Assembly (NCBI RefSeq): GCF_041081105.1
Contig: NZ_CP163528.1
Coordinates: 3,162,001-3,226,000 of the forward strand
Origin: Promicromonospora sp. Populi
Lineage (GTDB): Bacteria; Actinomycetota; Actinomycetes; Actinomycetales; Cellulomonadaceae
Reading direction: 5' to 3'
Length of the DNA stretch: 64,000 nucleotides
The translations under genes were made by a program, and so were the position numbers. This document shows, piece by piece, positions 8,593 to 18,038 of this stretch (within the stretch, counting starts at the first letter, position 1; the number at the start of each line of letters is the position of its first letter). The notes under the pieces are model-generated. The model did not search any database, was not told the origin of the DNA, and worked only from the letters and a program-made list of their open reading frames with translations.

Positions 8593-8616
8593 GCGGCGGC
8601 AGCTAGCACCACCGGC

Positions 8617-10305
8617 TCAGCGCGCCTGCAGCACCCCGGCGTCGTCCAGCCAGACCCGGACGCGGCGCTTCCACGCGTCCTCCGGCCGAGGGAAGTCGGT
8701 GCGGTAGTGCCCGCCGCGGGTCTCCTCGCGCAGCCAGGCCGCGCGCGTCAGGGCCCGCGCGACCATGTGCACGTTCGTGGTCTCCCACTCGGCCGCCTGG
8801 GGCTCCGCGACGACCTCCGCCGCCAGGTGCGCATCGGCCCGCACGGCGCGGAGCCGCTCGTCGACGTCGGCCAGCGACCGCGCCGACCGGATCACGCCCG
8901 ACCCGGCGGAGGTCACCTTCTGGATCCGCGACCGGGCGGCGGCCGCGACCAGGGCGGACCCGCCGGGGCGCTCGGCGGGCTCCCCCGGCTTCAGCTCGCC
9001 GTCGGCGAACCGCGCCGCGACGTCGCGCGCCGCGCGGGAGGCGAACACGATGCCCTCGAGCAGCGAGTTCGACGCGAGCCGGTTCGCGCCGTGCACGCCA
9101 GTGCACGCGACCTCACCCACGGCGTACAGCCCGTCCACCGAGGTGCGCCCGTCGAGGTCGGTGACCACACCACCCGAGTGGTAGTGCTGGGCCGGGGCCA
9201 CGGGCACGGGCTCCTCGGACCAGTCGATGCCGGCCTCCAGCAACCGGGCGTTGATCGTGGGGAACCGCGTGCGCAGAAAGTCCCGACCGAGGTGCCGGGT
9301 GTCCAGCAGCACGTTGTCGGCCCCGGTGGCGGCCATCTGCCGCACAATCGCGTGCGCGACGATGTCCCGCGGCGCCAGCTCAGCCATCTCGTGCACACCC
9401 GGCATGAACCGGTGCCCGTCGACGTCGAGCAGCAGCGCGCCCTCGCCGCGCACGGCCTCCGAGATCAGCGGCAGCTGGCCCTTCGCGCCCGAGCCGAGCC
9501 ACAGGACCGTCGGGTGGAACTGCACGAACTCCAGGTCGCCCAGCACCGCGCCCGCCCGGAGCGCGGCGGCGATGCCGTCGCCGGTGGCGCCGGCCGGGTT
9601 GGTCGAGGACCGGAACACCTGCCCGATCCCGCCGGTGGCCAGGATCACGGCGGGGGCCAGGACGGCGCCCACGCCGTCCCGCGAGCCCTCGCCCCGCACG
9701 TGCAGGGTGATTCCGCAGGCACGCCGCGCGCCGTCGGCCGCGGGAGCCGTCGTGAGCACGTCGAGCACCAGGGCGTTCTCCACGACCTCGATACCCGGGT
9801 CGTGCCGCACCGCCTCGATCTGCGCGACCAGCGCCCGGGAGATCTCCGCGCCCGTGGCGTCGCCCCCGGCGTGCGCGATCCGGTCGGCGTGGTGGCCGCC
9901 CTCGCGGGTGAGCGCGATGTCGCCGTCGGCCGCCCGGTCGAAGACCGCACCGCGGGCCATCAGCTCGCGCACGCGCGCGGGACCCTCGGTGACCAGTACC
10001 TGCACCGCGTCGGGGTCGGACAGGCCGCCGCCGGCGGTCAGCGTGTCCGCGAGGTGCGCCCCGGGCGAGTCGGACGGGTCCAGCGCGGCGGCGATGCCGC
10101 CCTGCGCCCACACCGTCGACCCGGACTGGAGCCGGCCCTTGGTCACGAGCAGCACCCGTGGCACGTGCGTGCGGAGCTCGAGCGCCGCCGTCAGCCCGGC
10201 GATCCCGGAGCCGATGACTATCGCGTCGGCCTCTGCGGTCCAACCGGGCGCGGGGGCCGCGAGGGAGCGCGCCAGCCGGGGTCCCGGTCCTGGCGTGGGG
10301 CTCAC
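8617..10305 (-). CDS. nadB: L-aspartate oxidase
   Basis: The 562-residue flavoprotein has an N-terminal dinucleotide fold ([11 protein letters not shown] near 30), [16 protein letters not shown] and the [16 protein letters not shown] substrate segment, all typical of NadB. It oxidises L-aspartate to iminoaspartate in NAD synthesis. The GTG start overlaps the panD stop (GTGA), making it the last gene of the folate-pantothenate operon here. No nadA is present and nadC lies beyond the 5-oxoproline locus. Confidence 0.94.
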   Translation of the reverse strand: MSPTPGPGPRLARSLAAPAPGWTAEADAIVIGSGIAGLTAALELRTHVPRVLLVTKGRLQSGSTVWAQGGIAAALDPSDSPGAHLADTLTAGGGLSDPDAVQVLVTEGPARVRELMARGAVFDRAADGDIALTREGGHHADRIAHAGGDATGAEISRALVAQIEAVRHDPGIEVVENALVLDVLTTAPAADGARRACGITLHVRGEGSRDGVGAVLAPAVILATGGIGQVFRSSTNPAGATGDGIAAALRAGAVLGDLEFVQFHPTVLWLGSGAKGQLPLISEAVRGEGALLLDVDGHRFMPGVHEMAELAPRDIVAHAIVRQMAATGADNVLLDTRHLGRDFLRTRFPTINARLLEAGIDWSEEPVPVAPAQHYHSGGVVTDLDGRTSVDGLYAVGEVACTGVHGANRLASNSLLEGIVFASRAARDVAARFADGELKPGEPAERPGGSALVAAAARSRIQKVTSAGSGVIRSARSLADVDERLRAVRADAHLAAEVVAEPQAAEWETTNVHMVARALTRAAWLREETRGGHYRTDFPRPEDAWKRRVRVWLDDAGVLQAR

Positions 10306-10805
10306 GCGCGGCCCGACGCGGTGCGCACCAGGCCGGCCGTCTGGAACGGCTCGATCGGCAGGCCGCTCTCCGCCAGGCCGTAGCCGTCCGGCACGTGCCC
10401 GGGCTCGTCACTGAGCTCGACGATGCGGTTCTGCTCGTCGACGAACACGACGTTCGGCAGGAAGGTCCGCGCGTCCTGGTCCGAGAGCAGGCCGTAGGCG
10501 ATGAGGATGACGACGTCGCCCGGGCTCACCAGGTGGGCGGCCGCGCCGTTGATGCAGATCTGGCCGGAGTCCGGTTCCCCCGGGATCACGTAGGTGGTCA
10601 GCCGCGCGCCGTTGGTCACGTCGACGACGTCGACCTGCTGGCCGGGCACGAGGTCGGCGGCCGCCAGCAGGTCGGCGTCCACGGTGATGGACCCGACGTA
10701 GTGCAGGTCCGCCTGCGTGACGGTGGCGCGGTGGATCTTGGCGATCATCATGGGCCGCTGCAACGACGCAGGGCGGCCGACGGGACGGTGCTCGGTGGTG
10801 CTCAT
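10302..10805 (-). CDS. panD: Aspartate 1-decarboxylase
   Basis: PanD makes beta-alanine for pantothenate using a pyruvoyl group formed by self-cleavage. The YVGSIT motif holds the Gly-Ser cleavage site, and residues around INGAAAHL and [10 protein letters not shown] match the family. At 167 residues it is longer than the usual 115-140, with an 18-residue N-terminal extension before [12 protein letters not shown] and an extended C-terminus. The Met at residue 19 or 20 is a possible alternative start, though the chosen ATG sits 5 bp after panC. Confidence 0.94.
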   Translation of the reverse strand: MSTTEHRPVGRPASLQRPMMIAKIHRATVTQADLHYVGSITVDADLLAAADLVPGQQVDVVDVTNGARLTTYVIPGEPDSGQICINGAAAHLVSPGDVVILIAYGLLSDQDARTFLPNVVFVDEQNRIVELSDEPGHVPDGYGLAESGLPIEPFQTAGLVRTASGRA

Positions 10806-10810
10806 GGTTC

Positions 10811-11764
10811 TTACCTCTGGACCTCTGGCGAGACCTCGATGGCCTGGTTGTCGATCAGCCGGGTGGTACCCACCCGTGCGGCCACGAGCAGCAGCGCGCG
10901 GCCGGAGAAGTCGTCGGCGACCGTCTGCACGGTCACCGGGTCGACGAGAGCGAGATAGTCGACCACGACGCCGTCGGCCCCGTCCAGCACCTGCTGCGCG
11001 GCGTTGATCACACCTGCTGCGCCGCGGTCCGCGGCGGCCGCCCCCGCCCGCAGCGCGCGGGACAGGGCCAGCGCCCGCTCGCGCTCGTCCGCGGACAGGT
11101 AGGCGTTGCGCGAGGACAGAGCGAGGCCGTCGGGCTCGCGCACCGTGGCCACCCCCACCACCTCGACCGGCACCTCCAGGTCGCGCACCATGCGCCGCAC
11201 CGCAAGCAGCTGCTGGGCGTCCTTCTCGCCGAACAGCGCGACGTCGGGCCGCACCAGGTGCATCAGCTTGAGCACCACGGTGAGCACCCCGTCCAGGTGC
11301 CCGGGGCGGCTCTCGCCCTCCAGCACCTCGCCGATGTGTCCGGCGGACACCCGCACCACGGGGTCGCCGTCCGGGTAGACGACGTCGAGCGTGGGCGCGA
11401 AGACGACGTCCGCCCCGACGCCGGCCAGCTTGGCGACGTCGCCGTCCAGGTCACGCGGGTACGTGGCGAGGTCTTCACCCGCCCCGAACTGCAGCGGGTT
11501 CACGAAGATCGTGACCAGCACCTGGCCGCTCGGGCCGGCCTCCGCGCGCGCCCGGCGCACCAGCTCCAGGTGCCCGTCGTGCAGCGCGCCCATCGTCATG
11601 ACGACGGCGCGCTGCCCCGGGCCGGCGTCGGGGTCGGCGTGCTCCAGGGGGCCCGTGAGGGCCCAGCGCAGCTGCGCGTCACGCAGCTCGGAGCGGGTGC
11701 GGACCACGAGCGGGGTGCGCTGCGTGGGTTCCGCATCGGGCGGGGTCTGGGTCCGGGTGCTCAC
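10811..11764 (-). CDS. panC: Pantothenate synthetase
   Basis: The 317-residue protein has [17 protein letters not shown] (HIGH-like loop), [16 protein letters not shown] and [19 protein letters not shown], the ATP and pantoate sites of PanC. It joins pantoate and beta-alanine. The GTG start overlaps the stop of the DUF2520 gene (GTGA), and panD follows after 5 bp. About 20 residues of Pro/Thr-rich sequence precede the fold. Confidence 0.95.
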   Translation of the reverse strand: MSTRTQTPPDAEPTQRTPLVVRTRSELRDAQLRWALTGPLEHADPDAGPGQRAVVMTMGALHDGHLELVRRARAEAGPSGQVLVTIFVNPLQFGAGEDLATYPRDLDGDVAKLAGVGADVVFAPTLDVVYPDGDPVVRVSAGHIGEVLEGESRPGHLDGVLTVVLKLMHLVRPDVALFGEKDAQQLLAVRRMVRDLEVPVEVVGVATVREPDGLALSSRNAYLSADERERALALSRALRAGAAAADRGAAGVINAAQQVLDGADGVVVDYLALVDPVTVQTVADDFSGRALLLVAARVGTTRLIDNQAIEVSPEVQR

Positions 11765-12735
11765 GGCGTGTTCCTTTCTGCACGCGACTCTCCGGTCGCG
11801 TTGTCCAGCGCGTCGAGCAGCGCCTGAGCCGCCGCGTCGTCGATCCGGTGGCTGGCCAGCGCGCGGCGGGTAGCCCCGCGGGCGAGCTCGGTGTAGCTGT
11901 CGGGTATGTCGGTGGCGCCGCTGGCCGCGGCCAGCGCGCTGAGCTCGGTCAGGTGGCGGCGCACGGTGCCGACGTCGCCCCGGGAGACCGGCCCGGTGAG
12001 GGCGGCGATCGCACCCGGCCCGACGCCGTCGCGCGCGTCCGCCGAGCGGGTCGCCGACTCGAGCGCGGCCGACAACAACGGCGCGAGCACCCGGCCGGGC
12101 GCCTCGATCCCGGCCGCCTCCAGCGCCTGCGCGGCCTGCGCGACGAGCACCACGAGGTGGTTCGCGCCGTGCGCGAGGGCCGCGTGGTAGATGCCGCGGG
12201 CCTCCTCGTCCACGATCACCGGCTCGCCGCCGATCTCGACCACGAGGGCCTGCCCGATCGGCAGCACGGGCGCCGGTCCGGTCACGGCGAACGTGCAGCC
12301 CTCCAGGCGCGCCAGGTCGAGGGATGTGCCCGTGAACGTCATGGCGGGGTGCACCGCGAGCGGGATGGCGCCGCCCAGCCGCGCTGGCTCCAGGACGGTG
12401 GTCCCGTAACGGCCGGAGGTGTGGACCGCGAGCTGGCCCTGCTGCCAGGCCCCGGTCTCGGCGAGGCCGGCGACCAGCGGGCCCAGCGCGTCGTCCGGCA
12501 CCGCGAGCAGCACCAGCTCGGCCCGCTCGACGACGTCGGGCACCTCGAGGTTGGGGACGCCCGGCAGGAGCATCTCGATCCGCTCCCGGGAATCCTCCGA
12601 GATGCCGCTCGCGCCCACGACTGCGTGGCCGGCGGCGCGCAGCGCGTTGCCGAGCACCGCGCCGACGCGCCCGGCGCCGATCACGCCCACACCCAGCCGG
12701 CCGGGCCGACGACGCGGCTCGTCGGGCTCACTCAC
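11761..12735 (-). CDS. Rossmann-fold DUF2520 oxidoreductase, candidate ketopantoate-reductase-like enzyme
   Basis: The 324-residue protein has an N-terminal NAD(P) fold ([23 protein letters not shown], from about residue 14) and a helical C-terminal DUF2520 domain. The layout resembles ketopantoate reductases and 6-phosphogluconate-dehydrogenase-like proteins. It overlaps panC by four bases, so a role in pantoate supply or a related reduction is plausible. No substrate residues can be assigned from sequence alone. Confidence 0.8.
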   Translation of the reverse strand: MSEPDEPRRRPGRLGVGVIGAGRVGAVLGNALRAAGHAVVGASGISEDSRERIEMLLPGVPNLEVPDVVERAELVLLAVPDDALGPLVAGLAETGAWQQGQLAVHTSGRYGTTVLEPARLGGAIPLAVHPAMTFTGTSLDLARLEGCTFAVTGPAPVLPIGQALVVEIGGEPVIVDEEARGIYHAALAHGANHLVVLVAQAAQALEAAGIEAPGRVLAPLLSAALESATRSADARDGVGPGAIAALTGPVSRGDVGTVRRHLTELSALAAASGATDIPDSYTELARGATRRALASHRIDDAAAQALLDALDNATGESRAERNTP

Positions 12736-12741
12736 CGGTCA

Positions 12742-14388
12742 TCACCGGTCACTCACCCTGTCTTCCATCCATCGTTCGGAACCGGCCGACGCACGGGCGG
12801 TACGGGCACGCGTGGCCTGCTCCGCCATGAGCCGCGCGGCGTCGGCGGCGTCGAGGTGCGCCACCTCAGGGTGCACCGGGCCTGCCGTGGAGTGCACCTG
12901 GAACGAGGCCACGCCCAGCCGGCGCTGCCACGGGCCCTGGCTCAGGGCCAGCGACTGCGTCCGCTCGTGCGGCACGACGTCCAGGACCCGCACCACGCGA
13001 CCCCGGCGCAGCAGCAGCGCGCGGCCGGTCACGGTGTACCCGTTGCGGCGCCACGCCACCGGATCGAGGATGCGGGTCCGCCGGGGCGCGGTGACGAAGG
13101 CGCTCTCCGCGCGGGAGTCGCCGGCCAGGCCGTCGTCGAGGATGCGGCGCGGCTCGGCGACGCCGAGGTCCGGCAGCACGAGCGACAGCACGGTCAGCGC
13201 CTCCTCGCGGGTGCCGACGGGCAGCAGCACGCTGTTCTTGTCCTCGTTCTCGCCGCCGTAGCCGGCGACGTTCACCTGCACCCGCCACCAGTCGAAGCGG
13301 CGCCACAGGGCGCTCTGGATGAGCCGGACGGCCTGCACCCGGCCGGGCGGGATGGTCTGGGACCGGGTCTCCAGCATGCCGTGCCGCAGGCGGACGCCGT
13401 CGGGCGAGATGGCCACCCGGAAGTCGAACTCGCCGGTCAGGCGGCTGAACAGGTACCCGCCGGCGCCCAGCACCGCGGGCAACGAGGCGGACATGACGGC
13501 GAACTCGCCCGTGAGGATCATGATCACGATCACCGCGACGGCCCAGACGACGAGCGTGATCATCGCGCCGGAGAGCACCGCCGAGCCGATCAGGCGGCCC
13601 AGGGGCACGGTGAGGACGGGCACCTGGGGCGCCTCGAGCGCGGGCGACGCCGCGATGGTTGACGCCGGGGCGTTCGGCGCGGCAGTCCCGACGGCGTCCT
13701 GGAGCCCGGGGCCCTGAGTCCCGCCTGCCTGGTCCGGGGACCCGCCGTCCGGGCCGGGGCCGACAGGGGCGGTAACAGCGCCGGCGGCCGGAGACCCTGC
13801 CGCCACGGCCGGGTTCGCCCTGGCAACCTTGATCCCCGCCGCGCGGGCGAGGAGCTCGGCGCGCAGCTCGTCGGCGTCGGACCCCTTCAGGAAGCCGATG
13901 GCGACGCCGGAGTCGGTACCGCCCGCGGTCTCCAGCGTCAGCTCGCACAGGCCGAAGAACCGGGCCACGAGCGGCTGCCGGATGTCTACCGACTGCAGCC
14001 GGTCCAGGCGCGCGTGCCGCTGCTGCCGGAACAGGATGCCGCGCCGCAGGTGCACGGTCTCCGCGCCGATGGCGTAGGTAGTCATGCGCCAGGCCAGCGT
14101 CGAGTAGCCCCAGCCCACGAGGGCGATGGCGGCGAGCGCGGCGAGCAGCGTCCACCAGTACTCGCTGGTGACCAGAGCGATGAGGCCGCCGCGAGGACCG
14201 CCGTCGAGGGACTGCTGGCCCAGGATCACGACTGCCGCACCGACCACCGCCCAGCCCCGGACCAGGGGCGTGATCGGGTGGACGCGGCGCCACACGAGCT
14301 CCTCGGCCTCCGGCTGGTCCGGCTCGCTCGGCGGGTTGGGCGCACCCTGCTGGTCGAGCCTGTCGAGACCGTGCTCCGGTGTGCTCAC
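12742..14388 (-). CDS. Bacterial PH (bPH2, YdbT-like) membrane protein
   Basis: The 548-residue protein has hydrophobic pairs around residues 40-60 and 75-95, a bPH2 domain (YAIGAETVHLRRGILFRQQRHARLDRLQSVDI), a Pro/Gly-rich stretch near 200-245, more membrane segments and a second bPH2-type region. It resembles the YdbT partner of YdbS/YdbT pairs. The GTG start overlaps the stop of the smaller PH gene (GTGA). Such pairs are membrane proteins of unclear function; nothing indicates an enzyme. Confidence 0.82.
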   Translation of the reverse strand: MSTPEHGLDRLDQQGAPNPPSEPDQPEAEELVWRRVHPITPLVRGWAVVGAAVVILGQQSLDGGPRGGLIALVTSEYWWTLLAALAAIALVGWGYSTLAWRMTTYAIGAETVHLRRGILFRQQRHARLDRLQSVDIRQPLVARFFGLCELTLETAGGTDSGVAIGFLKGSDADELRAELLARAAGIKVARANPAVAAGSPAAGAVTAPVGPGPDGGSPDQAGGTQGPGLQDAVGTAAPNAPASTIAASPALEAPQVPVLTVPLGRLIGSAVLSGAMITLVVWAVAVIVIMILTGEFAVMSASLPAVLGAGGYLFSRLTGEFDFRVAISPDGVRLRHGMLETRSQTIPPGRVQAVRLIQSALWRRFDWWRVQVNVAGYGGENEDKNSVLLPVGTREEALTVLSLVLPDLGVAEPRRILDDGLAGDSRAESAFVTAPRRTRILDPVAWRRNGYTVTGRALLLRRGRVVRVLDVVPHERTQSLALSQGPWQRRLGVASFQVHSTAGPVHPEVAHLDAADAARLMAEQATRARTARASAGSERWMEDRVSDR

Positions 14389-14876
14389 AGCCCCGCCAGA
14401 CGAGCCTCACCGCGGGACGCAAGGCGGTCGCGCAGGCGCGCGGCCTCGTCCGGGGGCAGGCCAGGGATCTGGGCGTCCGTGCCGACGGACGCCGTGTGGA
14501 GCTGCACCTTCGCCAGACCCAGCTTGCGGTCCAGGGGGCCGGCCTCGACGTCCACGTACTGCATACGCCCGTAGGGGACCACTACCAGCGACTTGAACAT
14601 GACTCCCTTGCGGATGAGGAGATCGTCGTCGCGCTCGGCGTAGCCGATCGCCCTGACCTGGCGCGGGATCAGGATGATCGACCACAGCAGGAAGACCGCG
14701 GGGAAACCGGCGAGCAGCCAGAACCACGGGCTGACGGTCACGGCAAGAACAACACCGACGATCAGCGGTATGCCCAGGCTGATGCTGGCCGGTACCACCA
14801 TGGCCGTCACGAGGCGCGGGGATACGCGGTTCCAGGTGACGTCGTGCGGTTCGAAGGGGCTGGTCATGCTGCCCAT
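14385..14876 (-). CDS. Bacterial PH (bPH2, YdbS-like) membrane protein
   Basis: The 163-residue protein has two membrane helices (about 30-75) followed by a bPH2 domain (LLIRKGVMFKSLVVVPYGRMQYVDVEAGPLDRKLGL). It pairs with the larger PH protein downstream, with which it overlaps. The start could be the ATG at 14876 or the one at 14867 (MTSPFEPHD); neither has a strong Shine-Dalgarno sequence. Confidence 0.84.
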   Translation of the reverse strand: MGSMTSPFEPHDVTWNRVSPRLVTAMVVPASISLGIPLIVGVVLAVTVSPWFWLLAGFPAVFLLWSIILIPRQVRAIGYAERDDDLLIRKGVMFKSLVVVPYGRMQYVDVEAGPLDRKLGLAKVQLHTASVGTDAQIPGLPPDEAARLRDRLASRGEARLAGL

Positions 14877-14911
14877 TGTTCCGCAGAGGACAAGTGCTGG
14901 GTAGCGAGGTC

Positions 14912-15397
14912 TCAGGCCGGGGCCGGAGACTCGCCCTCGTCGGCGCCGGCGCGGTCCTTGTCGGACGGCGGCAGCTCGCAGAACTTCTCCACGACCATGC
15001 CCACCACGGCAAGAACTATCGAGCACAGCACGGCGATCCCGGCCGCTACGGCACGGTCGCGCCGCGGCTCGATCGCGAGGTCGCCCAGCACCACCAGCAC
15101 CTGAGCCAGGTACCAGCCGCCGAGCAGTGCGCCCGTCAGGGCGGCGGCCTTCGCGAGGACGAGGGTCCGGGCGGCCCGGAGCCCGTCGAGGGACGGCCGC
15201 TTGCCCTTCTGGTACGACCGCACGCCCCACCCTGACCAGAACACGGCTCCGGCCAGCGCCAGGATCGCGACGTCGACCAGCCACGGCACCACCGGCAGGT
15301 ACACGCTCCGCGACTCGAGGGAACGCAGCACGAGCCAGCCGATGATCGCGACCGCGACGAGGACCGCGACGAGGGAACCAACAGGGGTTCTCCGCAT
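14912..15397 (-). CDS. DUF3180 membrane protein
   Basis: The 161-residue protein has four hydrophobic helices (about 8-25, 33-55, 80-105, 120-140) and an acidic C-terminal tail. DUF3180 proteins are found next to folK in actinobacteria and have no known function. The ATG is one base after the folB-folK stop, so the two are co-translated. Confidence 0.82.
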   Translation of the reverse strand: MRRTPVGSLVAVLVAVAIIGWLVLRSLESRSVYLPVVPWLVDVAILALAGAVFWSGWGVRSYQKGKRPSLDGLRAARTLVLAKAAALTGALLGGWYLAQVLVVLGDLAIEPRRDRAVAAGIAVLCSIVLAVVGMVVEKFCELPPSDKDRAGADEGESPAPA

Positions 15398-15398
15398 G

Positions 15399-18038
15399 TC
15401 AGGTGTCGCGCCCCCGCTCGTCCCGGACCGGCACCCAGGACGGGACCGAGTCGATCGGACCGTCCGGCAGCGGCTGCGGCTGGTGCTGCGGCTGGTGCTG
15501 CGGCTGGTGCTGCTCGGTGGCGTAGCTCGGGACCCGGATCACGGTGTGGTCGTTGTCGTAGGCCTCACGCTGTCCGTTGGAGTGCTGTCCGCCCAGCTGA
15601 CCGTTGGAGTGATGGCCGTTGGAGTGATGGCCGTTGGAGTGGCCGTTGGCGTGCCCGTTCGGCTGGCTGTCGTGTGCCGAACCGGGCGCACCGTTTGTCG
15701 GCGTGCCGACCGGGGAGAACAGCGGTGCTGCCGGCTCCGCCGCGGCGCCACCGTTCACCGGCGGGAACACGCTCCCCGCCGGCCGCGACGGGTTGACCGG
15801 CGCGAACACCGGCATGGCCGGCGCGGCCGCCGAGGGCAGCGGGGTGTGCTCCGGCGCCTCGCGCGCCGTGTCCCGGACCGCGCGGGGCGCGATGGGCGCG
15901 GGTACGAGCGCCTCCTCCGGCGGCGGGACCACTGGCCCGTTCCCCGGCATCCCCACCGGCGGGGCACCGCGCGGCGGCACGGGCGCCGCCTGCGACACCT
16001 GCTGCGGGATCGGCACCGAGCCACCCGGGCCCGGCACGGGCCCGCTGGAGTAGGCCTGCGGGTGCAGGCCACCCGGGTAGACCTCCTGCTGCGCGGCCGG
16101 GGTCTGGGGCTCCGGGTCCACCTGGCCGTTGAGGTACCCCTGCGGAGCACCGCCGCCGGGCACCTCGACCACGGGACCGCCGGACGAGGCCTGCGGACGG
16201 CCGCTCGGCGGGAGCGACGGGGGCAGGGCCGGGGGCATCTGCGCCTCCGGTGCCGGGTTGCCGCCGTCGGGCGTCGCCGGGTGGTCGGACGCGGTGGTGC
16301 CGCCGTCCTGCTCAGGTTCCGGGTCGGTCAGCCAGTCGAGCGCGAGCCAGCGGATGCCGGCCCGGTCGGGCGCCGTGGCCGCGAGCTGGGCCACCGGGCC
16401 ACCGCCCAGGCCGGGCAGTACCGCGTCCGGCGCGATCTGGGACCAGGGCTCCAGCACGAAGGCCCGCTCGTGCGCACGGGGGTGCGGCACCTCGAGGTCC
16501 GCGGCGGCGTCGGTCAGGTTGCCGTACGTGATCAGGTCGACGTCCAGGGTGCGTGCGCCCCAGCGCTCCTCACGGACGCGGCCGTGCGCGTTCTCGACCT
16601 CCTGGCAGGCCTGCAACAGCCCGCGCGCGGAGAGCGTCGTGCGCGCCAGCAGCACGGCGTTGAGGTAGTCCGGCTGGTCCTCGGGGCCGCCGACGGCGGC
16701 CGTGCGCGCCAGCGGCGACACGTCCACGATCTGCAGCCCGGGCACCCGGTCCAGCTCGGCGACGGCCGAGCGCATGGTTGCCTGGGGGTCGCCCAGGTTG
16801 GCACCGATCGCGACGACCACGTCCACGTACCCGGCGGGAATCTCGTCGAACCGGTCGCGCGGCTCGGCCGGGAACTGCTCGGCCTGGAACTGCTCCGACT
16901 GGAACTGGTCCGACGCGTACTGCTCCGGCTGCCCGACGGCGGAGTCCGGCACCGCGGCCGACACCAGCGTCTTGTCCATGGCGTCCTGGTCGTACTGCTG
17001 GTCGAACAGCTGGCCGTAGTGGTTCTGCTCCGGGTCCGGCTGCCGCTGCTGCTCAAACTGCTGAGGCTGCTCAAACTGCTGGGGCTGGTCGAACTGCGGG
17101 GACTGGTCGTAACCCTGCTGCTCGAACTGCTGGACCGGCTGGACCGGTTCGAACTGCTGGACCGGCTCGAACGGCTGGCCCTGGTCGGCACCGAGGCGCT
17201 GGTCGAGGCCCTGGAGCGACTCGTACTGCTGGACCGGCTCGAAGACCGGCTCCGAGCTGAACTGCTCCTGCGGCTGCTGGAACAGCGGCCCGCGGTCGAG
17301 CTGGTCCCGCTGCTCGGGCTGCGCGGGTACGTCGGCCTGCAGCTCCCACGACGCGGGGATCACCTGCAGCGGCTGGGGCGCGATGAGCTCGGGCACCGGG
17401 GTCGGCTCCGGCGCCTCGACAACAGGCTCCACGGGGGCCGCGACCCGCTCGACGAGCGGCTCCGGCTCGGCGGGGATCACACGGGCCACGGGCTCGAAGT
17501 CCTGCGGCTCGGGCTCGGCGGCGAACGACACGCTCTCGGAACCGCTGCGCGCGGGCTCCCCGGCGTCGTTCCAGGAACCGTTGAGCGCGGTGGAGTCGGC
17601 CAGCGAGACCGGGGCCGCGACGACGGGCAGGTGCACGCGGTCGCGGCGGATCGTCACCTGGACGTCGTCGAACCGCACCGGGATGGGCGCGTGCGGCTTG
17701 TGCACGCGTACGTCCACCGCCTCGACCTGCGGCCGGGCCAGCACCGCGGCGGCGATGCGCTCGGCGACCGTCTCGACGAGGTCGGCCGGGGTGCCCGTCA
17801 GGATGTCGTGGACGTCGCTCGCGACGTCGGCATAGCTCACCGTCTGGGTCAGGTCGTCGCCCGCCGCAGCGGCACGCGTGTCCAGGTACAGCAGGACGTC
17901 GGCCCGGAACTCCTGGCCGGTCTGTCGTTCCGAAGGCAGCACACCGTGGTACCCCCGCGCGCTGACGCCGCTCAGCTGGATCTGATCCAGCGACCGGCCG
18001 TCCGAGCCAGTAACGCCCGTTCCGAACGCTGTGGTCAC
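15399..18038 (-). CDS. folBK: Fused dihydroneopterin aldolase and HPPK with long disordered segments
   Basis: The 879-residue protein starts at a GTG that overlaps the folP stop and follows GGGAGGAG. FolB spans about residues 10-120 (LSGVSARGYHGVLPSERQTGQEF; VHKPHAPI). A roughly 280-residue linker rich in Gln, Pro, Phe and Glu (repeats such as QQFEQPQQFEQQ) follows. FolK spans about 400-570 (VAIGANLGDPQATMR; RWGARTLDVDLI; PHPRAHERAFVL). The last 300 residues are again low complexity, with NGH and HQPQ repeats. FolB and FolK perform consecutive steps to 6-hydroxymethyl-dihydropterin diphosphate. The disordered parts make it far larger than normal FolB-FolK fusions. Confidence 0.9.
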   Translation of the reverse strand: MTTAFGTGVTGSDGRSLDQIQLSGVSARGYHGVLPSERQTGQEFRADVLLYLDTRAAAAGDDLTQTVSYADVASDVHDILTGTPADLVETVAERIAAAVLARPQVEAVDVRVHKPHAPIPVRFDDVQVTIRRDRVHLPVVAAPVSLADSTALNGSWNDAGEPARSGSESVSFAAEPEPQDFEPVARVIPAEPEPLVERVAAPVEPVVEAPEPTPVPELIAPQPLQVIPASWELQADVPAQPEQRDQLDRGPLFQQPQEQFSSEPVFEPVQQYESLQGLDQRLGADQGQPFEPVQQFEPVQPVQQFEQQGYDQSPQFDQPQQFEQPQQFEQQRQPDPEQNHYGQLFDQQYDQDAMDKTLVSAAVPDSAVGQPEQYASDQFQSEQFQAEQFPAEPRDRFDEIPAGYVDVVVAIGANLGDPQATMRSAVAELDRVPGLQIVDVSPLARTAAVGGPEDQPDYLNAVLLARTTLSARGLLQACQEVENAHGRVREERWGARTLDVDLITYGNLTDAAADLEVPHPRAHERAFVLEPWSQIAPDAVLPGLGGGPVAQLAATAPDRAGIRWLALDWLTDPEPEQDGGTTASDHPATPDGGNPAPEAQMPPALPPSLPPSGRPQASSGGPVVEVPGGGAPQGYLNGQVDPEPQTPAAQQEVYPGGLHPQAYSSGPVPGPGGSVPIPQQVSQAAPVPPRGAPPVGMPGNGPVVPPPEEALVPAPIAPRAVRDTAREAPEHTPLPSAAAPAMPVFAPVNPSRPAGSVFPPVNGGAAAEPAAPLFSPVGTPTNGAPGSAHDSQPNGHANGHSNGHHSNGHHSNGQLGGQHSNGQREAYDNDHTVIRVPSYATEQHQPQHQPQHQPQPLPDGPIDSVPSWVPVRDERGRDT

